A model generated the notes under the pieces. The model was not told the origin of the DNA. It did not search any database and was given only the letters and a program-made list of their open reading frames with translations. Below, piece by piece: positions 46,551-58,201 of a stretch of DNA of 64,000 bases (position 1 is the first letter of the stretch; the number at the start of each line of letters is the position of its first letter). Both the position numbers and the translations under genes were made by a program. The stretch is from Jacaranda mimosifolia (Eukaryota > Streptophyta > Magnoliopsida > Lamiales > Bignoniaceae): positions 18,614,501-18,678,500 of the forward strand of contig CM032133.1 in NCBI GenBank assembly GCA_018894105.1, written 5' to 3'.

Positions 46551-49237
46551 AGTTAGACATGGCATAGACGTTTGGGTCATGCAAAAATGAAATTGTTAAA
46601 TCACTTTGTCAAAAGGGATCTAGTAAAAGGAATTCCCAAACTAAGTTTTGACAAAAACAAAGTATGTGATGCATGTGTTAAAGGGAAACAATTGAGAACT
46701 TCTTTCAAACTAATAAATGATGTTGGAACGTCCACTCCGTTGGAACTTCTTCACCTAGATCTGTTTGGTCCAATGAAAACTCAATTACTAGGGGGGAATA
46801 AGTATGTCTTTGTAATTGTGGATGATTTCTCTCATTTTACCTGGATTCATTTCCTTTTGCACAAAAATGATGCACTAAAATTCTTAATTTCACTCACCAA
46901 GAAAATTCAAAATGAGAAGGGTTTCAGTATTAAGTCCATAAGAAGTGATCATGGTTTAGAATTTGACAATTCTGACTTCAGTGATTTTAGTGATGAGTAT
47001 AGCTATACTTATGATTTCTCAGCTCCTAGAACACCCCAACAAAATGGGTTAGTTGAAAGAAAGAACAAGGTGCTTCAAGAAATCGCATGATCAATGTTGA
47101 ATGAGTACAACCTACCAAAATCCTTTTGGGGAGAGGCTATCAACATAGCATGCTATGTTATTAATAGATTATTCTTGAGACCATTCATCAAGAAGACATC
47201 TCATGAACTATGGAATGGAAAAGTTTCAAAAGTTTCCTACTTTCGAGTCTCCGGATGCAAATGCCATATTTTCAACGACAGAGACCCTCTACGTAAGTTT
47301 GATTCAAAATCTGATAATGACATCTTTGTTGGATATTCAACTCATAGCGAAGCATACCCAGTTTACAATGAAAGGAAAAAGGTTGTACAAGAAACTATTC
47401 ATATTGTTTTTGATCAATGTAACTCTCAGACTGCCAAGGACACCTTGAGCATTGAATCTTCAGGAATTGATCAAGTTATTGAGGCAGTTCATCAACAAAA
47501 AGGAGCTAAACAGGAACCTCCAGCAAATGAAACCATCGCAAATACCACAACTGGAAGTTCCAATGACGAAGTCGATCAAGTCATGAGGAAATTCAAACAC
47601 TCATCTAGTCATCCTACCACCAATATAATTGGAGACCCACAAAAAGGAATTACACAAAGGCCAAGGTAAGGGAAGAAGCCGCAGATCCTCCTAATGTTGT
47701 ATTTTTATCCCTTTCAGAACCAGAAAACATTAAAGAGACTTTAAACGATGAATCATGGGTCCATGCACTAAAGGAAGAACTGCTGCAGTTTGATAAAAAC
47801 GATGTCTTGAACTTAGTAGAAAAACCATTCGATCATCTTGTGATTGGAACCAAGTGGATCTTGTGAAACAAAGTCAATGAGAAAAGTAATATTATCAAAA
47901 ATAAAGCCAGACTGGTTGCTAAGGGATACTCTCAATAAAAGGGTATCGATTACAATGAAACCTATGCACCCATGGCACGACTTAAGTTAATTCAAATACT
48001 TTTGGCATATGCATCTCACAAAAAATTTACTCTATTTCAAATGGATGTCAAAAGTGCATTTTTGAATGGCTTTATAAAGGAGGTAGTTTTTGTAGAACAA
48101 CTGCCTGATTTTAAAAATGGAGATTTTCCAAATCATGTTTTTAAACTGTCAAAAGCCTTTTATGGTTTAAAATAAGCCCCAAGAGCCTGGTAAGAAAGGC
48201 TAAGCACTTTTTTCACTACAAATGGTTTTTGCATTGGTTCCATTGATAACACCCTATTCACCAAGCATCATGAAAAGATTTTCTTTTAGTCCAAGTCTAT
48301 GTTGATGACATCATCTTTGGAGGGATATCCTCTGAACTATACAATGAAGTTGTTTCATGCATGTAAAAAGAATTTGAAATGAGTCTAATGGGTCAACTTA
48401 ACTTCTTTCTTGGATTACAAATCAAACAAACTCCCAAAGGGATTTTTCTTTGTCAAGAGAAATATGCCAATGAACTACTACGAAAGTTTGGAATGGATAA
48501 TTGCAAAGAGTCTTCAATTCCCATGGCACCTAATACCAAATTAGATCATTTCTCTTCCGAAAATAGCATCGATGAATCACTGTACCGAGGAGTTATAGGA
48601 AACCTCCTATATCTCATTGGAAGTCAGCTAGACATGCTCTTTGCTACCAGCCTATGTGCAAGTTTTCAAGCAACTCTAAAAGAATCTCATCTCAATGCCG
48701 TAATACATATTCTTCGATACTTGAAAGGATCTACCAACTTGGGACTATGGTATCTTCAATCAAACTCCTTTTCTCTTTTTGATTTTCTGATGTTGACTAT
48801 GAGGATGCAAGGTTAACCGAAAAAGCACAACTGGAACTTGCTAATTCCTTGGTGAAAGTCTAGTTAGCTGGTGTAGCAAGAAGCAAAGTGTTGTTGCTCT
48901 TTCAACTACCGAAGCTGAATACATGGCACTAGGTAGTTGTTGCACTCAGGTAATATGGATGAAACAAACACTTCATGATTTTGGCTTGAATTTCTCATGT
49001 GTTCCCATTCACTGCGACAACACTAGTGCAATTACCATTACTAGAAATCATGTTCACCGCTCTTGCACAAAACATATAGAAATTCGTCACTACTTTATTA
49101 AGGATCATGTTGCCAATGGTGATGTTTGCATAAATTATGTTGTTTCCTCAAATCAGCTAGCTGAAATTTTTACTAAACCCTTAGCTGAAGAAAGATTTTT
49201 CTTTTTAAAATCAAAGCTAGGCATTATTCCCTTATGA
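46551..49237 (+). pseudogene. pol of the copia element: integrase, RT, RNase H
   Basis: The protease with its DSG motif is not visible; the segment 46309-46550 is too degraded. From 46560 the integrase zinc domain reads WHRRLGHA and later CDACVKGKQ (H-x4-H, C-x2-C). The catalytic core has LHLDLFGP, RSDHGLEF and QQNGLVERKN (D, D and E), and a stop follows at 47088. The C-terminal part continues (SFWGEAINIACYVINR). RT follows with GTKWIL, KARLVAKGYSQ, MDVKSAFLNG and YVDDIIFGG near 48303, interrupted by stops at about 47863, 48174 and elsewhere. RNase H has TTEAEYMALGSC, IHCDNTSAI and TKHIEIRHYFI, ending at 49237. At least five stops or shifts make it non-functional. Confidence 0.9.
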
Positions 49238-49394
49238 TTTTTATATATTTTCCTATCCCTGCAAATTAAAATCGCTGAATCTGCTCCTTAAATTCCTTAT
49301 TGGAAACAAAAATCTTTATGCATCTCTCTCCAGAAACGACCAAACCATTTGCAACGTCTATTGCTCTTCTCAATTTTCCCTCAACTTATCTGAA

Positions 49395-50870
49395 ATGGCT
49401 TCTACCTCCTTCTGTCTGCGTCTCCGCAAAGCCGCCCTACTACCTTCCTCTTCCAAGGAGGCAAAATCTACACACCGTCGTTGCCTCGTTGTCTTCGACA
49501 GTGATTCTGAGAGAATGCCACCACCGCATCACCATTCCAAACCCTCAACTGGGTCTACGTCATCTCCGTCAACCCGCACTCCTCGATCTACTCCATCATC
49601 TTCCCAGAAACTTCCATCTCCCAAACCAACTTCCAAATCCCTCAGTCCTACTTCCGATGAACTTAATGACACTAGCTTCAACAATTGGGATTTCCTCTCC
49701 ATTCCCCCACAAATCAAGTTTCCCATAGCCAATGCCTCCGAAATCTTCTCTTCTTCCATCCAGAATTGTCATATTAAATGGGGTCGCGCAATCAATTTTG
49801 CCAAAATTTCATCTTCTCCTGTGCTCGATTGGGTTGACCGTATGGGGTGAAAGAACTTTATAACCATCAGTGAGCCATCATATCCACTTCTGGTATGCCT
49901 TTTCTATCCAAATCTCACATTTGAAAATGATCCAGTCATTTACTCCCTTATTCTCAATTCGAATGTTCTTGGTACTTCAATAAGCCTTACTATTGCTAAA
50001 TTGAATCAATACTTAGGGCTATCTGATTCTGGAGTTAATTTTTTTGCTTTTGGCAAATGGTGCACTGATAACTCTTTTAATCTATCTCATGCTAAGTCTT
50101 TGTTCAGGGAGGGGAAAACCCCCAAGCTGTCTAAGGGTGAGGCTCTCAACAAACTTCACATGACCATTTTTTCCTACACCATTTGATTAATCTTACCATT
50201 CTATCCTACACATTAAATAGTGGTGGGCATTCAACTGATATGAATAAACTTTCTGTGTTTTTGCTCTATATGGCTGTAACTAGGAATTTTGTGAACATTA
50301 GTTACTTAGTTCTTCACTGCATTCATCATGCCTTCCATCATCCTTCTCGTAATCTCCCTTATGGCATGCTCTTAACTCACATTTTCAAAATGGAAAATAT
50401 CTTCCTACCCTCTTCTTGGATTGAGGAACCTCATGAGCATAAGGTTGTAGACCTCCAAAGTTTTAGAAAAATGAAAATCCAGTGTGGGTAGGATGGTGTT
50501 TGGTTTAAGGGCATTTCTGCTTCTGTTGCCCCTTCTGTGCCTCAGCGAAAATCCCATCGCAACAAAGGAAAAGTTCCTATTTACACAGTTCCCAACTCTT
50601 TCAATGATTCACCTTCTGTTGCTTCTGGGATGATTACATCAAAATAGGGTCAACCTCCACCAGAAATTCCAATCAATCAACTTCTTACATCTCTTGATTC
50701 AGTCTTGGCCAAAGTTACTGAAATGAACTCTCAAATCTCTAAACTTGCATGCGCGGTTGCATGCCCTCATTGAGGATCACTTCCATCAATATCATCACCG
50801 TATTGGGGACTTGCGTCATGACATTAAAGATCTTCATCACAATCTCTGCAAGTGTTCCCATGCTAAATGA
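49395..50870 (+). pseudogene. Extra 3' reading frame of the copia element (plant transposon-protein-like)
   Basis: Between RNase H and the 3' LTR is about 1.47 kb of coding-like DNA. It starts MASTSFCLRLRKAALL at 49395 with a Ser/Pro/Thr-rich stretch. A TGA at 49848-49850 is in frame, and the frame goes on (KNFITISEPSYPLLVC, then LNSNVLGTSISLTIAKLNQY) to 50186. A shifted frame continues from 50183 (ILSYTLNSGGHSTDMNKLSV, then LPYGMLLTHIF) to about 50491. Further in-frame stops follow, then a heptad-rich tail (VLAKVTEMNSQISKLA) and a final TGA near 50870. The globular part resembles the putative plant transposon protein domain found in many plant retroelement ORFs. Sirevirus extra ORFs are usually described as env-like, but I see no clear signal peptide or transmembrane helix. 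Function is unknown. Confidence 0.6.
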
Positions 50871-51169
50871 TTTGGCCCCTGCTTTTTGATGCTGAAGAGG
50901 GAGAGTTAATTATTATGGAATTATGACTTTTGATCTAAAATTATGACCTGCTTCTATTTAACCTGATCTTGCTGATTGTATGTTTTGCTACTTCTGGTTT
51001 AAGTATTATGAATCATGTTATGACCTGCATTATATGTTTTATGTCTTAAGTGTTAAAGAATCATATTATATCTTAAGTATTAAAGAATCATATTATGCAT
51101 GATTGAGCTTGCCAGGGTGAGTTAAAATTACCTTTGACAGGGGGAGATGATATTTGCTTGGTCATCATC

Positions 51170-51183
51170 AAAATGAGGGAGAT
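51170..51183 (+). other. Polypurine tract of the copia element
   Basis: The purine-rich AAAATGAGGGAGATT ends at the 3' LTR start, as expected for plus-strand priming. A second purine tract (GGGGGAGATGA) lies about 45 bases upstream. Confidence 0.7.
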
Positions 51184-51752
51184 TGTTAAATCTCTTCCAA
51201 AAGTGTTTTGACTATGACCAATCAACTATCTTGTACTTTATTTTTCTACATATGGCAAGTTACTGTTTAGATTTGTTACCTTGTACATATCAATGATTGT
51301 GCAAAATATGACAAGTGACTATTAGAATCAAAGAAGGAAAGTTGGCTATCAAGATAGAAAAGGAAAATGACATATTACAAGCTCGGCTATGAAAGGAAAA
51401 CTCTACCAGCGCCTATTTAAGGGAGAATTACACTAAGTATTAGAAGTGAGTCTCACAATATACTTTATTAGCCTTGAGTAGCTTGTATTCAGTTGAGTGA
51501 GAACTTTTGCTTGTGAAGCAGTACAAGTTCTAGCCATTTGGTACTTTGTATCTTGCATATGCTTTTCTTCTAATAATATTGCAAGTTAAAAATCCTAAGT
51601 GTTATCACTTAGGCAGTGTACTAGGTTTGTCGAACCATTATAATTCACTGTGTCTTATTATCCTCTCTTATTGTCTTTTGACTGTCTTAATATTCTGGCT
51701 TTAGCCTTTATATAAGACTTTCTATAATTTCATCAAACTCCACAAACTTTCA
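51184..51752 (+). repeat. 3' LTR of the copia element
   Basis: 569 bp, begins TGTTAAATCTCTTCC, ends CACAAACTTTCA, followed by GACTC, the right target duplication. Confidence 0.92.
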
Positions 51753-52061
51753 GACTCAATATTAATAGCATGATATATATAGACATTAATATAGATATCA
51801 AGTCAATATAGTATATTGATTTTATTTTTAAAAATTTATTAATATTGTATATAAGAGTATTAATTTAATAAAAAAAATTATTAAAGTTCATATTCGAATC
51901 ATTAACGAATCGGATTACTTAATTTGTATCTAATCCACTTATTTCAGATTACAGATATTTATAATGGGATCTGATCCATCAGATGTTTTAATCGGATAAA
52001 AATTCTAAAACTCAAATCGAATTCAGATTAAAATCCAATCCATTGACAGCCCTATTGATGA

Positions 52062-52718
52062 TAGTTATATTGATAAATAAAAAACGCTTAATTTTTTATA
52101 TAGTATGAATAAATAGTATAATTTTAATAATAACCATACTGGATAACATATAATATTTATTATCGATTAATATAAATTCATAGATAGCAAATAATTCATA
52201 TTCTAAAAGCTAAAAAATATAGAGTATATGTACATGCCTACACATTCAATCTTTTTTTATTATATTTTGACCATATTACTAGTGTTTTATAATTTCATAT
52301 CGAGTGATAAATGTACTCTTGAAATTAAATTAAAATTAAAGGTATAATTAGTAATCTAAATTTTGATGCAACATGACATAATCATCAGCTTAAATGTGTA
52401 AAAAAACTTTCTTTTTATATAATATAAATATTCAAGATATACTAGTAGAAACATAAACCGAATCAAAAATTACATTTTTTAAGTTTGAATTTTTTTATCC
52501 AAAAAAGTAACCTAATGGAGCCTAAAGTTTTTATCAACCAAATGCATTGCCCAGGGTGATTGACCTTACTGTACATCTTCTTATATTTGCACACATTTTT
52601 ATTTAGAATTAGTAGTTATTTGTTTGCATCAAAATATTTTTGAGTAATCATTATTTATACATATTCTTATATTTATTATACGTAAAATTGACATATATCT
52701 AAAGTATATGTGTAATTT
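52062..52718. other. Intergenic AT-rich sequence, no gene recognised
   Basis: Between the hAT-like element and the foldback MITE there is only AT-rich sequence without a coding frame. Confidence 0.6.
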
Positions 52719-53103
52719 GTATAATCATGAAGATAATAGTTAGATAAAATAAAATTTTCATAATTTGTTTTCATATTAATGAAAAAAAATCAAAAGTAAT
52801 TAAAACATTAAGCTTACCTTATGATTAGGGAAGTTTTTGAATAAATTATGGTTATTGGACATGTAAATTTTTTGAATGTTTATACCATTATAAAAAGAAA
52901 TCCTCTTTTGTCTATGAAATGGAAGTTATAAAACCAAATTTTAAAATATCAAACTTATCCTTTTACCTATCATATACATGTAATACAACTAGTATCCAAA
53001 TAATCACTTCATATTCAAAAACTTCCCTTATCATAAGGTAAGCTTAACTGGAAATGGATTATAAAATTTTTACTTTATCTGACTTGTATTTTCATAATTA
53101 TAC
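52719..53103. mobile_element. Foldback MITE with long inverted arms
   Basis: TTAAGCTTACCTTATGATTA (52808-52827) is repeated inverted near 53027-53046, and the inverted match of 36 bases has one mismatch. Looser pairing extends outward to GTATAATCATG (52719) and CATAATTATAC (53103). The arms enclose about 170 bases. No clear target duplication was fixed. Confidence 0.65.
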
Positions 53104-53635
53104 AAGTTAATAAAATAACAAACATAAAACATCAAGAGTCTAAATTATATCGTTCAACTTCATAAGTTAGAATTTCTTGGAAGAGACAGCCAAGAGCACA
53201 TAGGATGGTTAAGGGACTAAAAATTTCTACCTTCTAGCCGGATTTAAAAATTAGAATGTTAGATTTGATTTGATGCTTTTATTTTGTAGACCTATTTGAG
53301 TGTTTTAGGCTTTTACCTTTTTGAAGATGTATCTTAACTTTGGAGGTTCACATTAGGCCATAGTTGGTGGTGAACTTGCGTTGGGGAAAAATGTATTAGT
53401 GGCTTAAATGAGAAATGGCTAGGGTTATGAACTTATAATCTGATGCAAGTTGCATATTCCTCTCCAAGAATTCAGAAAGATTTTTCAATCTTTTCTACTA
53501 GGTACCCTAGTATCCAAAAAAGAAACTTTGAGATTGCTAAACCAAAGACAAAAAAAAAAAAAAAAAAAGAATCCAAAAAAAAATTAAAAAAAAGGGTTAA
53601 TTATGCCAAAAATTAAAGAGAAGAAAAGAAAATAA

Positions 53636-53820
53636 ATGAACCGATATGGTTTTAATAAATCATGAACGGTTTAACGGTTCAAACGGTCTGACCGCTGATT
53701 CAGAAAATTTTCACAAAATAGGTTAGTTTTCTTTGTCTATTAATTTTACTCAAAATCGAACCAGTTCATAGGGCAATCGACAGTTCAATCGGTCTGACCG
53801 CCAGGTCCTATCCAATGTTT
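53636..53820. repeat. Relative of the CCGGTT-rich repeat
   Basis: ACGGTTCAAACGGTCTGACCG and CAGTTCAATCGGTCTGACCG (quoted by position 53667-53690 and 53781-53801) resemble the ends of the repeat at 11219-11850. Boundaries are uncertain. Confidence 0.45.
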
Positions 53821-54032
53821 TAAACAGTGAATATTATAGATAGATATTGTACATATGGTTCCACTAGAATATTTAAAACTAATATCAGAAGGGATTGTCT
53901 AGTTGCTATGATAATTCTCTTTTTCTTTACTATATAAAAAGATAATATTTCATGGCTATTGGCTGAGAATAACCGGAACATGTAATAGTTATAAAGCTAG
54001 GTATAATAGTAGGAAAAATGAGAATAGAATAT

Positions 54033-54381
54033 CACTACAAAAAAATTAAAGCATCGATTACGGTCAATCTATAATTGATACTAAATATTTGTAGTTTTGG
54101 CTATGAAATTGTTCTAGTCAAGTTTGAAGTTAATGCTTTTATAGCTAACCCTCACTATGACCAATCCGTAGCTGATGCTCATTCTTTTTCTTATATGTAT
54201 TGATCTTCCTACAAATAATGCATAGCAAATCTATTATGCTTAGAAAGTACAATGCTACAAATTGATAATTAATAATTTTTATTGATTACAATTAATAAAA
54301 AATTACATTTACAAATTCGTAGCTATAATTTGTAGTTATAACTAAGAAATTAATTTCATAGCAATTTTTTCGTAGTAGATG

Positions 54382-54415
<34 letters not shown>

Positions 54416-54423
54416 TGGTAGTG
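54033..54423. mobile_element. CACTA-like small element, 391 bp, TAT target duplication
   Basis: CACTACAAAAAAA at 54033 pairs with the reversed right end CACTACCAAAAAG at 54423. TAT flanks both ends (54030-54032 and 54424-54426), and 3 bp is the CACTA (EnSpm) duplication length. A poly(T) run of about 28 bases lies near the right end. No transposase is visible. Confidence 0.78.
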
Positions 54424-54426
54424 TAT

Positions 54427-55286
54427 GAACTAAGAATACCTATGTAAACATGTTAGGTCTTGTTTATTTTGCATAATAAGTTGGATATATTATTTTATAT
54501 AATTTAATATCATAAATATTTTTGAATTATCAAAGCTTAATATTATAATATTGGCCCTAAATGAAAATAAATCATCCTAAAAAGGTGGATGTCTCAATCT
54601 AATGTTAACTATCATTTACCAACAAAAGTAAAATGTACAAATTATCCTCATAAATTAAATGTTTTCATCCAATCTCGACTATCATTTATTAAAATTAAAT
54701 ATAAATAAATTATTTAAGTACGTGCACAAATGATATTTATTTAAATAAATTCCATCCTTTTGTTTTATTTATATTATTACTTTGGTTGGTAAAATTTAAA
54801 ATTTTGATGAATTATGAAAAATTTAAATTTGTTAGTAACTTGTATTGAAGTAATAGTATATCCACGTTAATAGTATATTTTTGAAAATTTGAAACACAAA
54901 GTGTATTGGTAAATGTATATTATAAATATTACAGTCCATCATAAAACATTTGATAAACGATAATTAGAATTGGCTGACACATCATTTAAAAAATCCTACA
55001 AAATATGCATTATTTAAATAGTCCTTAATATACAAGTATGACTCTTTCTTTTTTAAAAAATAGCAATCCACTCACGTGGTTCCTACGCACATAATTCCTT
55101 ATATAAAATATATTTTTAAAAAATATGTGTAAATTGCTGTCCATTTTTAAATCATATGGCTCAAATTGATTCAAAAAAAGGAATGATGACAACCAAAAAA
55201 TCCAATAAAAGAATTTGTAAATTTCACTACACAAATATTATTGTGTTAAAATAATATCAATTAGTTAAAAGTAAAAACATGGTTTA
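54427..55286. other. Intergenic AT-rich sequence, no gene recognised
   Basis: A minus frame at 55025-55234 is low-complexity, rich in Phe, Leu and Tyr, with no motif. Nothing else is supportable. Confidence 0.6.
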
Positions 55287-56080
55287 CTAAATGTAACACC
55301 CCCTCTCAGGATAGCCCCTAAGTTGAGGCGCCATTCAATTCAGTCTTAAACTAACTCATAAAACGATCAATAGGCCCATAGAAAATTTTCAAAACTTATT
55401 AGAGATAGCAACAAGCTTCTACTTGTACTCAACAAAAGTACAATTTACATGCATTAACTGATCCCATAACATTCATCATTTCATACATACCACAAACCTT
55501 AATTTTATCCTGACATATCACAACATCACTAAGTTTAACTTAACATATGATTGAACCCATAAACAAATATAAACACCTGTTCTATTACAAAACATATATA
55601 CTCCAATCCAAGCCTGAAGTTCGTCTTTATCACCTATTCCTGTCTGAAAAAATCAATGAAAATACGGGAGGGTAAGTCCAAAGGACTTAGTAAGGGATAA
55701 CAATAAGTAATAGATCATAAAGGCTCTGCTGAAGAGGAAACATTTCAATAGATCATAAATTAATAGACAATGCAATTAGAACATGAACGTAACAAAATGC
55801 AGGCATTAACAATTCAAGGTTATTAGTAGGTACCGGCTCAAGATTTGTGACTATCGACTCGCACGGCCCGAGATTATCTCAATCAGATCAGTTCGGGAGA
55901 AAATGGTCTTTCCCAACCAAATCAGTTTGGGAGAAAATACAGATGGCTCGTTCGGCCTGGACAACAACCCCATCTAGGCTAAGAAACTCAGACAGGCAAT
56001 CAGTCAGGCAGGCAGTCAGTCAATCAGTCATGCAATCAGTCAGTCAGTCTTACTCAAGAATGACAACTTGATATACAGTA

Positions 56081-56228
56081 GATGCCTAGGAGTATCCCTA
56101 GCACATTGCGGATGCCTAGGAGTATCTCTGGCACACCGCTGATACTTAGGAGTATCCTTAGTAGCATATCGCTGATACCTAGGAGTATCCCTAGCATATC
56201 ACTAACACCTAGGAGTATCCCTAGTATC
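56081..56228 (+). repeat. Minisatellite, about 31-bp units, in the solo LTR
   Basis: About five imperfect copies of CCTAGGAGTATCCCTAGCA are arrayed with variable GATGC/GATAC/AACAC starts. The array is flanked on both sides by CAGT tetranucleotide runs (about 55990-56050 and 56228-56245) and by ATGACAACTTG, so the flank itself is duplicated. Confidence 0.75.
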
Positions 56229-56373
56229 AGTCAGTCAGTCAATCTTACCAAAGCATGACAACTTGGTACATAGTAGATACAGATACAAACTATATGGTGC
56301 ATTGCAGATACCTAAGTAGACTGCTTAGCGTATCGTAAACACCCAAGCGGGTTGCTTGGAGGTCCTAAGTTTG

Positions 56374-57258
56374 TGTAATGCCCCCAAAGAATAATAAAAA
56401 TTATAATAATAATAAATTAATTTTCTAAACTCAATTAAGTGATGACAATTAGTAAACTTTTATTCTTAAAATTATGGTTATAAGTTACAAGTGGAAAATG
56501 AAGTGGTATCACTTAAGAATGAAGAAGATAGTGGGTATTAATTATGAAATAGTGGAGGAATATGGAGTAATAGCCTATTTATGCAAGTATATGAAGAGGT
56601 GCATCTTATTCAAGAATGAGAAGAGTGGTATATTATTGAGGGATAGTGAGAATTATTTGTAAGTTACAAAATTACCTATATATATGTTGGAAATATGTGG
56701 AAATATACACATCTTATAATGTTAGAAACTATTAGAGGAGGAAGAGAAAGCATTGGAGAAAGAATTAGCAGAGGAGGATTCTTGAATGATGTTTTTACCT
56801 AGTTTTATAAGACTTTGCATGGTGAGTGTTTTATATATGTTTAAGGTTTGAAATGTTCACAATCCTTAATATGAGAATATGATTTGCATAGCCATGTTGA
56901 CTATATAACACTTTGCTACGTGACATGAAATCTATGCGATACGAATCTTTGAATATGCCAACTCGAAACTAGTTTCGAATACTTTGTGAATTTTGATATG
57001 ACGGTGGTTTGTCCACCGATTTTTGGGTGTTATAGTCTCATAGTCATGTTAATTATAAGATATTTTGAATATTTTGCATCTTAAATATATGTAAAATGCT
57101 TGCTGGGCTTTCAAGCTAACTCTTTTTGTTGACATTTTCCGATATGGAGGAGAATTAGCAAGGTCAAGAGATAAGGAGCAACTTTCAAGTTGTAGCCTTT
57201 TATTGATTTGATTTATGTATAAAAATTTTATTTTATTTTACTAAGTTGGGGTGTGAAA
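56374..57258 (+). repeat. 5' LTR of the compact gypsy element
   Basis: 885 bp, starts TGTAATGCCCCCAAAG, ends GGGGTGTGAAA. It is close to the 3' LTR base for base. Confidence 0.9.
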
Positions 57259-57396
57259 AAATGGTGTCAGAGCAATAGGTTAGACCTAAGTAGCAAGGTA
57301 AGGTTTAATTTATCTATCTAAGTTGTTGCATTTGGACAGATGAATATTTGAACTATTATTATTTTAGATTAATCACCTAGCTACTTTTGTGTAGGT

Positions 57397-58130
57397 ATGG
57401 CATCATCTCAATCTAGATCTTCTGCCAAGACAGTTTTAGGACCTCACAAAAATACATTTGAGGGCCATGAGTTCTTTAAATGAAGTGGGAAGTCCATCTA
57501 GAAAGGTTACCCCTTTATTATAAGACAAGATGGTTGTAACATTTTATAGAATCGTCGTTCATTCGAAGAGAATGTAAGCAAGGAGAGAATTTTGCATTTC
57601 GAAAGGAATTAGAAAAAGTTAATCATGACAATGAAGAACTTAAGGAAACCTTTGTCTATGGCTCGTAAGGAACTCAAGCAAGTTATTAAGGAAACTTGAC
57701 ACAATTGTTATGAACTTCTTAGTACTATTGATGATATAGTGGAGATCGCACTCAAATCCAGTAGTGAGTTAGTTTCTAGGCCACCTACTAAGTTTGTTGA
57801 GATTATTGGGATTGAGTCTGATTAGTTTATAAATGGCATTGGAGTTGAGGAATTTCAAGTGGAAGAGCATGTTTTTCTCAAGATCTTCCCTACAAAAGGG
57901 GTGTTGAGATTTGGAATTCATGGAAATTTAAGTTCTTGATTTGTGGAGCCATTTTAAATCTTCGAAAAAATTGGAAAGCTTGCTGATAGACTTGCATTAC
58001 CACCTGTGTTATCAGGAGTACATAATGTGTTTTATGTTTCTATGATACAAAAGTATGTTCCCAATCCAATTCATGTCCTGAATCACATGCGTGAGCCACC
58101 TCTTGCACTCCTAGGAGCCACCTCTAGAAT
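57397..58130 (+). pseudogene. Fused gag-start and integrase-end relic in the compact gypsy element
   Basis: An ATG at 57397 opens a short gag-like start (MASSQSRSSAKT) that stops soon. From about 57850 an integrase C-terminal segment is clear: EEFQVEEHVFLKIFPTKG, FGIHGNLSS, then LADRLALPPVLSGVHNVFYV and QKYVPNPIHVL. In Tekay-type chromoviruses this region leads into a chromodomain, of which nothing remains. Protease, RT, RNase H and integrase core are deleted. Several stops remain. Confidence 0.75.
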
Positions 58131-58201
58131 CCCGACGCTTGGTGATGGATTTGAATTGTGCTCACCGCAATGAGGACGTCGTGTTTTGAAGGAGGGGTGC
58201 T

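Larger units (their letters stand above)
44258..51752 (+). mobile_element. Ty1/copia element, Sirevirus-like, 7.5 kb with both LTRs
   Basis: Direct LTRs lie at 44258-44832 and 51184-51752, with TGTTAAATC... and ...CTTTCA ends. GACTT (44253-44257) and GACTC (51753-51757) are the target duplication with one mismatch. The order is primer site, gag, integrase, RT, RNase H, then an additional long coding region before the polypurine tract. Integrase before RT fits copia. The large gag with zinc knuckles and a coiled C terminus, and the extra 3' region, resemble the SIRE/Sirevirus group. All genes carry stops or shifts. Confidence 0.93.
43863..52053. mobile_element. hAT-like non-coding element, split by a copia insertion
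   Basis: The outer ends are inverted: CTGTCAATGGATCGGATTTA near 43868 and, reversed, GGGCTGTCAATGGATTGG from 52053. ATTGATTA (43855-43862) and ATTGATGA (52054-52061) flank it, an 8-bp duplication with one mismatch. Subtracting the copia element and its duplication leaves about 690 bp. Its right end recurs at 33436-33570. Confidence 0.72.

Noticed and set aside
49300..49728. Plus frame of 142 codons overlapping the extra copia frame
   Set aside because: The alternative frame from 49395 continues into recognisable domain sequence, so this one is the shadow.
56081..56228. CRISPR-like array
   Set aside because: Units are contiguous degenerate tandem repeats without unique spacers, in a plant LTR.
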